The notes under the pieces are model-generated. The model was given only the letters and a program-made list of their open reading frames with translations. It had not been told where the DNA came from and made no database searches. The position numbers and the translations under genes were made by a program. 64,000 bases of DNA from Bradyrhizobium sp. Gha (GTDB taxonomy: Bacteria > Pseudomonadota > Alphaproteobacteria > Rhizobiales > Xanthobacteraceae). Positions 33,328-41,461 of the stretch are shown piece after piece; the stretch's first letter is position 1; each line of letters begins with the position of its first letter. The stretch covers positions 434,001-498,000 of the forward strand of contig NZ_FOQM01000001.1 of assembly GCF_900113735.1 (NCBI RefSeq), in the 5' to 3' direction.

Positions 33328-34278
33328 ATGTCTGGACTGCACCACGTGACCGCGATCGCCGGCGATCCCATCCGCAATTTCGGATTCTACACCAGGGATC
33401 TCGGCCTGCGCTTCGTCAAGAAGACGGTCAATTTCGACGATCCCGGCACCTATCATTTCTATTACGGCGACGAGACCGGCCGCCCCGGCACGATCCTGAC
33501 GTTCTTCCCCTGGGCCGGCGTGTCGCCCGGGCGCCGAGGCGTCGGCGAGACCCATCAGACTGCGTTCCGCGTGCCGCAGCGCTCGCTCGGTTACTGGACG
33601 CAGCGCTTCATCGAAAAGGGCATCGCTTACGAGGCGCTCGAGAAGCGCTTTGGCCAGTCCGTGCTGCCGTTCACCGACCCTGACGGCATGGCGCTCGCGC
33701 TGGTCGGGATATCAGGCGCGGAGAACGAGCCCGGCTGGAGCAATGGCGACGTACCGGCCGAGCATGCCATCCGTGGCTTCCATGGCGTGACCCTGCTGCT
33801 CGACAGCGCGGCGAAGACGGCTGCCGTCCTCACCGACGTATTGGGCTTCGAAGAGACGGGGCGCGAAGGCTCGGTGATCCGCTTCAAGGCACGAGGCGAT
33901 GCCCAAGGCAGTGTCCTCGGCAGCGTCGTCGACATCTACGAGGCCAAGGGCTTTTTGCGCGGGCATCAGGGTGGCGGCTCGGTGCACCACATCGCCTTCC
34001 GCGCGGCCGACGATGCCGAACAGGGCAGGATGGCGCAAAAGCTCGTGAGCAATCACGGCCTGCATCCGACCGAGCAGCGCGACCGCAACTACTTCCGCTC
34101 GATCTATTTCCGCGAGCCCGGCGGCGTGCTGTTCGAGATCGCAACCGACATCCCCGGCTTCGCCGTAGACGAGCCCGTCGAGACGCTCGGACGCGATTTG
34201 AAGCTGCCTGTTTTCCTCGAACAGCATCGCAGGCAGATCGAGGGCGTGCTGCCGAACCTGGAAGAGACCGCCTCATGA
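33328..34278 (+). CDS. Ring-cleaving dioxygenase, glyoxalase/VOC fold (MhqO-like)
   Basis: A 316-residue protein made of two vicinal-oxygen-chelate modules. Metal-binding positions are visible as GLHHVTAI near the N-terminus, HQTAF, RGFHGVTLLL, VHHIAF and the acidic VLFEIATD. KKTVNFDDPGTYHFYYGDE is typical of MhqO/MhqE-type hydroquinone dioxygenases. Those enzymes open the ring of hydroquinones or related aromatics in detoxification. A strong GGAGG precedes the ATG. The stop overlaps the start of an esterase gene by four bases. The actual substrate is not known. Confidence 0.88.
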   Translation: MSGLHHVTAIAGDPIRNFGFYTRDLGLRFVKKTVNFDDPGTYHFYYGDETGRPGTILTFFPWAGVSPGRRGVGETHQTAFRVPQRSLGYWTQRFIEKGIAYEALEKRFGQSVLPFTDPDGMALALVGISGAENEPGWSNGDVPAEHAIRGFHGVTLLLDSAAKTAAVLTDVLGFEETGREGSVIRFKARGDAQGSVLGSVVDIYEAKGFLRGHQGGGSVHHIAFRAADDAEQGRMAQKLVSNHGLHPTEQRDRNYFRSIYFREPGGVLFEIATDIPGFAVDEPVETLGRDLKLPVFLEQHRRQIEGVLPNLEETAS

Positions 34279-34895
34279 CCGACTTCATCCATCGTTTCGA
34301 GCCCGCGACCAGCGCGGGCTCCCCTCCGCTCCTGCTGCTGCACGGCACCGGCGGCGACGAGAACGACCTGCTCGGGCTCGGCAAGATGATCTCACCGGGC
34401 TCGGCGCTGCTCTCGCCGCGCGGCCGCGTACTCGAGCACGGCATGCCGCGCTTCTTCCGTCGCCTCGCCGAGGGCGTGTTCGACGAGGACGATGTGCGCC
34501 GGCGCACGGTCGAACTCGGCGAGTTCATCGCGGATTCACGCAGGCGCTACGGCATCGCCGCACCCATTGCGGTCGGCTTCTCCAACGGCGCCAACATCGC
34601 CGCCGCGCTGTTGCTGCTGCAGCCGGATGTGCTTGCCGGCGCGATCCTGCTGCGGGCCATGGTGCCGTTGTCCGAACCACCCGAGGCCAGCCTCAACGGC
34701 GAGCCTGTTCTGTTGTTGTCCGGGCAGGCTGATCCGATCGTGCCGGCGAGCAATTCGACGAAGCTTGCGGCGTTGTTGTCCGAAGCGGGAGCGCGCGTCG
34801 ACCACAAGGTGCTTCCAGCAGGGCATCAGCTGTCGCAAGCCGACGTGACGCTGGCCCGCAGTTGGATCAGCGACGTCGAGGCGAAGGCGGCGTGA
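34275..34895 (+). CDS. Alpha/beta hydrolase (MhqD-like carboxylesterase)
   Basis: A 206-residue serine hydrolase. The catalytic triad can be placed at Ser103 (VGFSNGAN), Asp153 (SGQADPIVP) and His184 (PAGHQLS); the oxyanion region is LLLHGTGGDEND. It belongs to the phospholipase/carboxylesterase group that includes MhqD, often coupled to a ring-cleaving dioxygenase of the MhqO type as here. The two genes share an ATGA overlap, so they are translated together and probably act on the same aromatic compound. Cytoplasmic; no signal peptide. Confidence 0.88.
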   Translation: MTDFIHRFEPATSAGSPPLLLLHGTGGDENDLLGLGKMISPGSALLSPRGRVLEHGMPRFFRRLAEGVFDEDDVRRRTVELGEFIADSRRRYGIAAPIAVGFSNGANIAAALLLLQPDVLAGAILLRAMVPLSEPPEASLNGEPVLLLSGQADPIVPASNSTKLAALLSEAGARVDHKVLPAGHQLSQADVTLARSWISDVEAKAA

Positions 34896-35281
34896 GCGAG
34901 CAGCGGCGCATCGTTTCCGGACCCTGCGCCGCGATCTTTTTTCGACCTTGCGGGCGGAACACGAACCTTCAGCCGCTTCTCAGCGAGCCACTTCTCCTCC
35001 GCGTTCGCATCGAGGAGATCGGCCCGGACGATCTCAGACTATATCTCACCTCGTTAGGAACCATCGCACTCCGCGCAGCATGAATTCGCGGAAGCAAAGG
35101 CTTTGCCCTGCGATGAACTGATTCCATTCGCGTCGCGGAGCGAGCTTCGTTTGGCCGCACTCGTCGGCGGTCAGCCGCTCGTGAACCTAAACAATCATTT
35201 AGCCTGCAACATTCGAGGTTGCTTCCCGTTTGACTTCATATCCAACCGGTCATCGTCGATCGACATACGGGAACCCTTCCG
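34896..35281. other. Intergenic region upstream of the ThDP-enzyme cluster
   Basis: 386 bases without a convincing gene. A short frame begins at a GTG overlapping the hydrolase stop and runs to 35083, but it shows no recognisable domain and no ribosome binding site of its own. The last 120 bases are less GC-rich (AAACAATCATTTAGCC, GTTTGACTTCATATCC) and probably hold the promoter of the six-gene cluster. A TTGACT at 35229-35234 has no good -10 partner. I could not find the general-stress (GGAAC-N16/17-CGTT) promoter pattern. Confidence 0.5.
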
Positions 35282-37057
35282 ATGAATGTTAGCGACTATG
35301 TTTGGCATCGCCTGTCCGAATGGGGTTTGAAGCGCGTCTACGGTTATCCCGGCGACGGGGTTGGCGGCCTCGATGTCGCCCTCGAAAAGGCCAAGGACAA
35401 AATGGAGTACGTGCAGGTTCGCCATGAGGAGATGGCAGCCTTCATGGCCTCGGCCCACGCCAAGTTCACGGGCGAAGTCGGGCTTTGCTACGCGACATCA
35501 GGGCCCGGCGCGATTCACCTGCTCAACGGGCTTTACGACGCCAAGATGGATCACGTTCCCGTGGTCGCGCTCGTCGGTCAGCAGGCGCGGAGCGCAATCG
35601 GCGCGAGCTATCAGCAGGAGGTCGATCTCCAGACCTTGTTCCAGGGTGTCACCGAATACGTGGCGATGGCCAGTGTCCCCGAGCAAGTCCGACATTTGAT
35701 CGATCGCGCGGTACGCATCGCGCACACCAAGCGTGTCGTCACCTGCGTGATCCTGCCCAACGATTTGCAGGAGCTCGACTACGAGGATCCGCCGATGGCG
35801 CATGGCGCCACCCACACGGGCGTCGGTTATGCCGGGCCGGCGAAGCTGCCGGACCAGGCGTTGCTTCGGGCTGCCGCTGATGTCCTCAACGCCGGCAGCA
35901 AGGTTGCCATGCTGGTCGGAGCCGGCGCGCTCGATGCAACGGACGAGGTGATTGAAGTCGCCCAGCGCCTGCAGGCGGGCGTCGCCAAGGCGCTGCTCGG
36001 TAAAGCCGCGGTGCCCGACGATCTGCCGTTTGTCACCGGTTCGATCGGGCTGTTGGGAACCCGCCCGAGCTGGGATCTCATGAAGAACTGCGACACGTTC
36101 CTCATGGTGGGTTCCGCCTTCCCCTATAGCGAGTTCCTGCCCAAGCCGGGCGATGCGCGCGGCGTGCAGATCGACATCGACGGCAGCCGGCTCAGTCTGC
36201 GCTATCCGATGGAGGTCAATATGGTCGGCGACAGCGCGACGACGTTGCGCGCCTTGTTGCCGCTGCTCACGCAGAAGAAGCCGTCATCCTGGCGGCGCGA
36301 CATCGAGAAAGGCATGGCGGATTGGTGGAACACGCTGAAGGAAAGAGCGATGGATTCCGCCGAACCGCTCAATCCACAGCGGGTGTTCTGGGAGTTGTCG
36401 CCCCGTCTGCCTGACAACGCCATCATCACCGCGGATTCCGGCTCGGTTGCCAATTGGTATGCCCGCGATCTCAGAATGCGGCGCGGCATGAAAGCGTCGC
36501 TGTCCGGCGGTCTTGCGTCGCTCGGCGCCGGCACACCTTACGCGCTTGCAGGAAAGATGGCCTACCCTGAGCGCACCGTGATCGCCTGCATGGGCGACGG
36601 CGCGATGCAGATGAACGGCCTCAATGTCATGATCACCATTTCCAAATACTGGAAACGTTGGTCGAACCCGCGGCTGATCGTGCTGGTGCTCAACAACCGT
36701 GATCTCAACCAGGTGACGTGGGAGGAGCGCATCCAGCTCGGTGCCGGAAAGACCGAGTCGACCCAGAGCATTCCGGATTTCCCCTATCATCGCTACGCCG
36801 AGCTGCTCGGCCTGAAAGGCATCTTCGTCGACAATCCCGATCGCGTCGGTGCGGCTTGGGACGAAGCGCTGGCGTCCGATCGGCCTGTGATCCTCGAGGC
36901 CTATACCGACCCCAACGTGCCGCCGCTTCCGCCGCACATCACCCTGAAGGAGGCCAAGAATTTCGTCAGCATGATCCCGTCCGAGCCAGAGTTGGGAAGC
37001 GTGCTGAAGAACAGCGCCAAGGAGTTGCTGACGGGTGTTCTGCCTGGAAAAGACTGA
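35282..37057 (+). CDS. Thiamine-diphosphate-dependent enzyme (pyruvate oxidase / acetolactate synthase-like)
   Basis: A 591-residue ThDP enzyme with the three domains of the pyruvate oxidase/acetohydroxyacid synthase group. The N-terminal PYR domain has the activating glutamate in QVRHEEMAAFMASAHA and the SGPGAIHLLNGLYDA loop. A central domain follows (about residues 190-330), then a C-terminal PP domain whose ThDP/Mg motif begins ACMGDGAMQMNGL and ends LVLNNRDLNQVTWE. It probably decarboxylates a 2-oxo acid. Whether it is a PoxB-type oxidase is not certain. It is the first gene of a six-gene coupled cluster, and its stop overlaps the next start as TGATG. Confidence 0.9.
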   Translation: MNVSDYVWHRLSEWGLKRVYGYPGDGVGGLDVALEKAKDKMEYVQVRHEEMAAFMASAHAKFTGEVGLCYATSGPGAIHLLNGLYDAKMDHVPVVALVGQQARSAIGASYQQEVDLQTLFQGVTEYVAMASVPEQVRHLIDRAVRIAHTKRVVTCVILPNDLQELDYEDPPMAHGATHTGVGYAGPAKLPDQALLRAAADVLNAGSKVAMLVGAGALDATDEVIEVAQRLQAGVAKALLGKAAVPDDLPFVTGSIGLLGTRPSWDLMKNCDTFLMVGSAFPYSEFLPKPGDARGVQIDIDGSRLSLRYPMEVNMVGDSATTLRALLPLLTQKKPSSWRRDIEKGMADWWNTLKERAMDSAEPLNPQRVFWELSPRLPDNAIITADSGSVANWYARDLRMRRGMKASLSGGLASLGAGTPYALAGKMAYPERTVIACMGDGAMQMNGLNVMITISKYWKRWSNPRLIVLVLNNRDLNQVTWEERIQLGAGKTESTQSIPDFPYHRYAELLGLKGIFVDNPDRVGAAWDEALASDRPVILEAYTDPNVPPLPPHITLKEAKNFVSMIPSEPELGSVLKNSAKELLTGVLPGKD

Positions 37058-38163
37058 TGCTGTGCCAGGTCCCAATCCGGAGCGTGCGCGCGCAGGCGTA
37101 CACGGTGCCGACCGATCGTCCCGAGGCGGACGGCACCATCGCCTGGAATTCCACCACCCTCGTGCTTGTCGAGGTCGAGGGCGGAGGATGTGTCGGGCTT
37201 GGCTACACTTATGCCGGTGCCTGCATTGCTGGACTGATCCGCGACAAGCTCGCCGCGGTGATCGCGGGCAAGGACGCGCTGGCGCCACAGGCCTGTTTCG
37301 AGGCGATGCAACGCGCAGTCCGCAATCTTGGACGTGAAGGCCTTGCGGCGACGGCCATCTCCGCGGTGGATACCGCCTTGCATGATCTGAAAGCGCGTCT
37401 GCTCGCGCTGCCGCTCGTCGTTGCTCTCGGCGCGCGCCGCACCTCCATTCCGATCTACGGCAGCGGCGGCTTCACCACCTATTCCGACGACGAGCTGGAG
37501 CATCAACTCGGGGGCTGGGTCGCGAAGGACGGCTGCGCTTACGTCAAGATGAAAATCGGGTCCGAGCCGGAGCGGGATCCACATCGGGTCGCGGTGGCCA
37601 AGCGCGCGATTGGCGATGCGGACCTCTTCGTCGATGCCAATGGCGCCTGCACCCCCAGGCAGGCGATCCGGCTGGCGCACATCTTCCGCGACCAGGGCGT
37701 CAGCTGGTTCGAAGAGCCCGTGTCGTCGGACGATCTGCCCGGCTTGGCCATGGTGCGGCAGCACGCACCTGATGGAATGGACGTGGCGGCCGGTGAATAT
37801 GCCTACACTGTCGACTATGTGCGCGCCATGCTTGCGGCCGGTGCCGTCGACGTGCAGCAGGCCGACGCGACGCGCTGCGGCGGCTTCACCGGCTTTCTCG
37901 GGATTGCGGCGCTGTGTGACGCCTTTCACATCGACCTCTCCGGTCACTGCGCGCCGGCGCTGCATGTCGCTGTCGCCTGTGCTGCCCCCCGCATGCGGCA
38001 TCTCGAATGGTTTCACGACCATGTCCGGATCGAGCGCATGTTTTTCGACGGCGCGCCGCAGCCGCGCGATGGCCGGATCGCACCCGATCTGACGGTGCCG
38101 GGTAACGGGTTGGTCTTCAAGCGGAGCGATGCCGCCGCTTACGCCGTGTCGGAGGCAGCATGA
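37057..38163 (+). CDS. Enolase-superfamily enzyme (mandelate racemase / muconate lactonizing group)
   Basis: A 368-residue (beta/alpha)7-barrel enzyme. The second-strand KxK motif appears as YVKMKIG; metal ligands are expected at LFVDANGA, WFEEPV and AAGEYAYT; a histidine lies in IDLSGHCAPALH. These place it in the mandelate racemase/muconate lactonizing subgroup, whose members dehydrate, racemise or lactonise sugar acids and similar carboxylates. ATG at 37057 overlaps the previous stop; the frame is open further upstream but only as a shadow. Next to a ThDP enzyme and a GMC oxidoreductase, an acid-sugar dehydratase role is plausible but not shown. Confidence 0.88.
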   Translation: MLCQVPIRSVRAQAYTVPTDRPEADGTIAWNSTTLVLVEVEGGGCVGLGYTYAGACIAGLIRDKLAAVIAGKDALAPQACFEAMQRAVRNLGREGLAATAISAVDTALHDLKARLLALPLVVALGARRTSIPIYGSGGFTTYSDDELEHQLGGWVAKDGCAYVKMKIGSEPERDPHRVAVAKRAIGDADLFVDANGACTPRQAIRLAHIFRDQGVSWFEEPVSSDDLPGLAMVRQHAPDGMDVAAGEYAYTVDYVRAMLAAGAVDVQQADATRCGGFTGFLGIAALCDAFHIDLSGHCAPALHVAVACAAPRMRHLEWFHDHVRIERMFFDGAPQPRDGRIAPDLTVPGNGLVFKRSDAAAYAVSEAA

Positions 38164-39122
38164 AGCTTCCCGGGGAACGCGATCTGGTTGCTCTGGCCGG
38201 GATCGCTGCATCCGGCGTGGCGCTTGTTTCACTGCTTTCGGCAACCGCGTCGGCTCGCAGCTCCGGCTCGCGCCTCGCGCCGCATCGCATTCGTGCCAGC
38301 CGCGCAGCGACGGTCAAAACCGCGCGGGAGCTCAACCGGGCAGCGGGAACGCTCGCCGCCTCCGTGCTCGCCGATTCCAGCGTCGAGCATTATCGCGGCT
38401 CGTTCAAGAACAAGGCGATGTACACTCCCCTCGCCGTTTCGGCGCTGGCACTGGCGACAAGCCTCCACGGCACGGCCGATGTGCGTCCGCTCGCCCATAA
38501 GGCGCGCGACGCGACCTACCTGCTGGCGGCAGCGACCGGGCTGGTCGGTTCCGGATTCCATCTCTACAACGTCGGCAAGCGCGTGGGCGGCTTCAGCTGG
38601 CAGAATTTGTTTTACGGTGCGCCGATCGGCGCGCCGATGGCGATCCTGCTCTCGGGCCTGCTCGGCTTCTGTTCGGAACGGGTGCGGGAAGCGCGACGAA
38701 CGCGGCCGCGCATCTTCGGTCTGCCGGCGGGACGCACGATTGCCGCGGTCGCGGGCGCAGGCCTGCTCGGCACGACCGGCGAGGCCGGCCTGCTGCATTT
38801 CCGGGGCGCCTATCATAACCCGTTCATGCTTCTCCCGGTGACGCTGCCCCCAATCGGCGCAGCCCTGCTGTTGTCGGCGGCCGGGGGCGGTTCCGGCAGG
38901 ACGCACCGCTTCACCCGCTGGTGGATGCGTGTGCTGACGGCCATGGGTGTGGCCGGTGTCGGCTTCCACGCGTACGGCGTGTCACGAAACATGGGCGGCT
39001 GGCGCAACTGGAGTCAGAACATCCTGAACGGACCGCCGATCCCTGCGCCGCCGAGCTTCGCCGGCCTCGCATTGGCCGGCCTTGCTGCACTCGATCTCAT
39101 GAGGGCGCATCCCGATGCATGA
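38160..39122 (+). CDS. Internally duplicated integral membrane protein of unknown function
   Basis: A 320-residue protein with about 6-7 hydrophobic segments. Two halves repeat: EHYRGSFKNKAM (76-87) matches LHFRGAYHNPFM (212-223), and GFHLYNVGKRVGG (132-144) matches GFHAYGVSRNMGG (268-280), both at a constant offset of 136 residues. The pattern then continues with QNLFYGAPIGAP and QNILNGPPIPAP. This is a clear ancient tandem duplication. I recognise no family function. It overlaps its neighbours at both ends (ATGA with the enolase-type gene, 8 bases with the next), so it belongs to the same translation-coupled set and may anchor the downstream redox proteins to the membrane (inference). Confidence 0.85.
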   Translation: MKLPGERDLVALAGIAASGVALVSLLSATASARSSGSRLAPHRIRASRAATVKTARELNRAAGTLAASVLADSSVEHYRGSFKNKAMYTPLAVSALALATSLHGTADVRPLAHKARDATYLLAAATGLVGSGFHLYNVGKRVGGFSWQNLFYGAPIGAPMAILLSGLLGFCSERVREARRTRPRIFGLPAGRTIAAVAGAGLLGTTGEAGLLHFRGAYHNPFMLLPVTLPPIGAALLLSAAGGGSGRTHRFTRWWMRVLTAMGVAGVGFHAYGVSRNMGGWRNWSQNILNGPPIPAPPSFAGLALAGLAALDLMRAHPDA

Positions 39123-39765
39123 AAGGCGCGACCGCTATCCCGACTATGATGTTCTCGCCAAATGGTCGGGACCATCCTGGAACGACAAGACGCGCGAGGT
39201 CATCACGCGACGGCTGTCGATCGCGCCCGAGCCGCGCTTCTTCACACGCGACGAATACGAGACTGTCGTGGCGATCGCGAGCCGCATCGTTCCGCAGCCA
39301 TCCGATCGTCCGCCCGTGCCGATTGCCGCGCTGGTCGACCGCAAGCTGCACGACCGGATCATGGACGGGTTTCGCGTGCCCGATATGCCCAGGGACGGCG
39401 AAGCCTGGCGTCTCGGCCTGAAGGCGCTGAACGCCGAGGCCTCAGCGGCATACGGCAAGCGCTTTGCGCAGTTGCCGGAAGCCTTGCAGGATAAGCTGCT
39501 GCGCGCCGCCCAATGCGGCGAGTTGAAAGCGGCCGAATGGGGCGGCTTGCGCTGCGACGTCTTCTTCAAGGCGCGCATGGGGCGGGACATCGTATTCGCC
39601 TATTACGCCCACCCGACCGCCTGGAGCGAGATCGGCTGGGGCGGCCCTGCGAGTCCGCGCGGTTATGTGCGCCTCGGTATCGACGAGCGCGATCCCTGGG
39701 AAGCCGCGGAGGCGAAAGACGGCAATGATGCCACAGCCCGCCGGAGCAATCGCCGTGTCCGATGA
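39115..39765 (+). CDS. Gluconate 2-dehydrogenase subunit 3-like protein
   Basis: A 216-residue protein of the gluconate 2-dehydrogenase subunit 3 family (small subunit that accompanies a GMC flavoprotein), recognised from FFTRDEYETVVAIASRIVPQ, ERDPWE-type C-terminal residues and the directly following GMC gene. Unlike membrane-bound gluconate dehydrogenases, no twin-arginine or Sec signal is visible at the N-terminus (MHERRDRYPDYDVLAKWSG), so the complex is probably on the cytoplasmic side. No cytochrome c subunit is encoded nearby. It overlaps both neighbours. Confidence 0.85.
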   Translation: MHERRDRYPDYDVLAKWSGPSWNDKTREVITRRLSIAPEPRFFTRDEYETVVAIASRIVPQPSDRPPVPIAALVDRKLHDRIMDGFRVPDMPRDGEAWRLGLKALNAEASAAYGKRFAQLPEALQDKLLRAAQCGELKAAEWGGLRCDVFFKARMGRDIVFAYYAHPTAWSEIGWGGPASPRGYVRLGIDERDPWEAAEAKDGNDATARRSNRRVR

Positions 39766-41461
39766 TCCCCTCCATGCGCCGCGGGCGCACGATGGCCGGG
39801 CGCCGGACGTGTTCCGTCCGGGCGGCTGGACGCCGATGCGGCAATACCGCGAGAGCGAGCCGGTCGATTTCGCCATCGTCGGGACCGGCGCAGGCGGAGG
39901 CACGCTCGCCTGCAAGCTTGCCGAATACGGCTTCTCCGTCGTCGCCCTCGACGCCGGCCCCTATTTCAGGCCGCTGGAGGATTTCGCCTCCGATGAATCC
40001 GAGCAGACCAAGCTTTACTGGACCGATGACCGCATCGTCGATGGCGCCAATCCGCTCCATCTCGGCAGCAACAACAGCGGCAAGGCCGTGGGCGGCTCGA
40101 CGGTGCATTTCGCAATGGTCTCGCTGCGCTTCCGCCCCGAATGGTTCAGGTCACGCACCCTGCTCGGCTACGGCGCCGACTGGCCGCTCGATTGGCGCGA
40201 GATGTGGGACTACTACGCCGAAGTCGAGCAGGCCCTGAAGATATCGGGTCCGGTAACCTACCCCTGGGGCCCGCCGCGTCCGCGCTACCCCTACCGCGCC
40301 CATCCGTTGAACGGCGCGGCGCGAGCGCTGGCCAAAGGTTGCGAGGCGCTGGGCATCAAATGGACCGAGACGCCGCTCGCGACGCTGTCGGCGCCGCGAG
40401 GTCTGGCCCATCCTTGCGTCTATCGCGGCTTCTGCGTCAGCGGCTGTTCGACCAACGCCAAGCAGAGCGCGCTGGTCACATGGATTCCGCGCGCGATCGC
40501 CGCGGGCGCGGAAATCCGCGATCTCGCGATGGTCGGTCGTGTCGAGGTCGAGCCGTCGGGGCTCGTGTCCGGGGTTCACTATCATAGGGACGGCGCATGG
40601 CGCTTTCAGCGTGCCCGCAACCTCGTGGTCGCCGGCTATGCCATCGAAACGCCCCGCCTTCTCCTGAACTCCGCGACGTCTCGCTTTCCGGACGGCCTCG
40701 CCAACAGCTCGGGCCTGGTCGGAAAGAACCTGATGGCGCAGTCCAATCAGGCGGTGTGGGGGCGGCTGGAGCACGAGGTGCGCTCCTACAAGGGGCCGCC
40801 GTCGCTCGCCATGACCGAGCACTGGAACTACGAAGACAAGGGCAAGGATTTCTTCGGCGGCTATTCCTACATGAGCCAGGGCCCGCTACCGCAGCTCTGG
40901 GCGAACACGCTGTTCAGCGCGCGCGGCCTGTGGGGGGAGAGCCTGGTCGAGGCCATGAAAGACTACAATCACGTGGTCGGTCTCAAGATCGTCGGCGAGA
41001 TGCTGCCTCAGGAATCCAATCGGGTCACCCTGGCCGACGAGGTCGACCAGTATGGCTTACGAATTCCCTGCATCACCTATTCCTGGTGCGACAACGACAA
41101 GCGCCTGATCGATCACTCCCTCAAGTTCATGAGCCGCGCGTTGGAGGCGATCGATGCACACGACATCTGGATCCAGGACGACGATACCTGCCACCTCAAC
41201 GGAACCGCGCGCATGGGCAGCGATGCCCGGACCAGCGTCGTCGATGCGGACTGTCGCAGCTGGGACATTCCGAACTTGTGGATCTGTGACGGCTCGGTCT
41301 TTCCGACGGTCGGAGGCGCCAATCCGTCACTGACGATTCAAGCGATTGCGTGCAGGACCGCGGACCGCATTCGCGTTCTAGCGCGACGGGGCGAACTCAA
41401 CGCCGCCGTCCCACGGCGGACCTCACGCCATCAACGTTCAACGGAGGTGCACAGATCATGA
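39725..41461 (+). CDS. GMC family flavoprotein oxidoreductase
   Basis: A 578-residue FAD oxidoreductase related to the large subunit of gluconate/2-keto-gluconate dehydrogenases. The dinucleotide-binding DFAIVGTGAGGGTLACKLAE is near residue 50. GKAVGGSTVHFAMVSLRF and a cysteine-bearing YRGFCVSGCSTNAKQSA follow. The C-terminal active-site region has CHLNGTARMGSD and VGGANPSLTIQAIA. No signal peptide. Two starts are possible: ATG at 39725, overlapping the subunit-3 gene by 41 bases, or GTG at 39755, which has a good GGAG upstream. It overlaps the downstream SDR gene by four bases. The electron donor is probably a sugar, sugar acid or alcohol; the acceptor is unknown. Confidence 0.9.
   Translation: MMPQPAGAIAVSDDPLHAPRAHDGRAPDVFRPGGWTPMRQYRESEPVDFAIVGTGAGGGTLACKLAEYGFSVVALDAGPYFRPLEDFASDESEQTKLYWTDDRIVDGANPLHLGSNNSGKAVGGSTVHFAMVSLRFRPEWFRSRTLLGYGADWPLDWREMWDYYAEVEQALKISGPVTYPWGPPRPRYPYRAHPLNGAARALAKGCEALGIKWTETPLATLSAPRGLAHPCVYRGFCVSGCSTNAKQSALVTWIPRAIAAGAEIRDLAMVGRVEVEPSGLVSGVHYHRDGAWRFQRARNLVVAGYAIETPRLLLNSATSRFPDGLANSSGLVGKNLMAQSNQAVWGRLEHEVRSYKGPPSLAMTEHWNYEDKGKDFFGGYSYMSQGPLPQLWANTLFSARGLWGESLVEAMKDYNHVVGLKIVGEMLPQESNRVTLADEVDQYGLRIPCITYSWCDNDKRLIDHSLKFMSRALEAIDAHDIWIQDDDTCHLNGTARMGSDARTSVVDADCRSWDIPNLWICDGSVFPTVGGANPSLTIQAIACRTADRIRVLARRGELNAAVPRRTSRHQRSTEVHRS

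Noticed and set aside
34892..35083. Possible small gene overlapping the esterase stop (GTG start)
   Set aside because: No ribosome binding site of its own, no similarity I recognise, and a composition like the surrounding noncoding DNA.
35057..35281. GGAAC motifs as general-stress sigma factor promoters upstream of the six-gene cluster
   Set aside because: No GGAAC is followed by CGTT at 16 or 17 bases, so the pattern fails.
36718..37056. Longer start of the enolase-superfamily gene inside the ThDP gene
   Set aside because: The extra 113 residues are out-of-frame ThDP-gene sequence; the ATG at 37057 gives the TGATG coupling and the normal family length.
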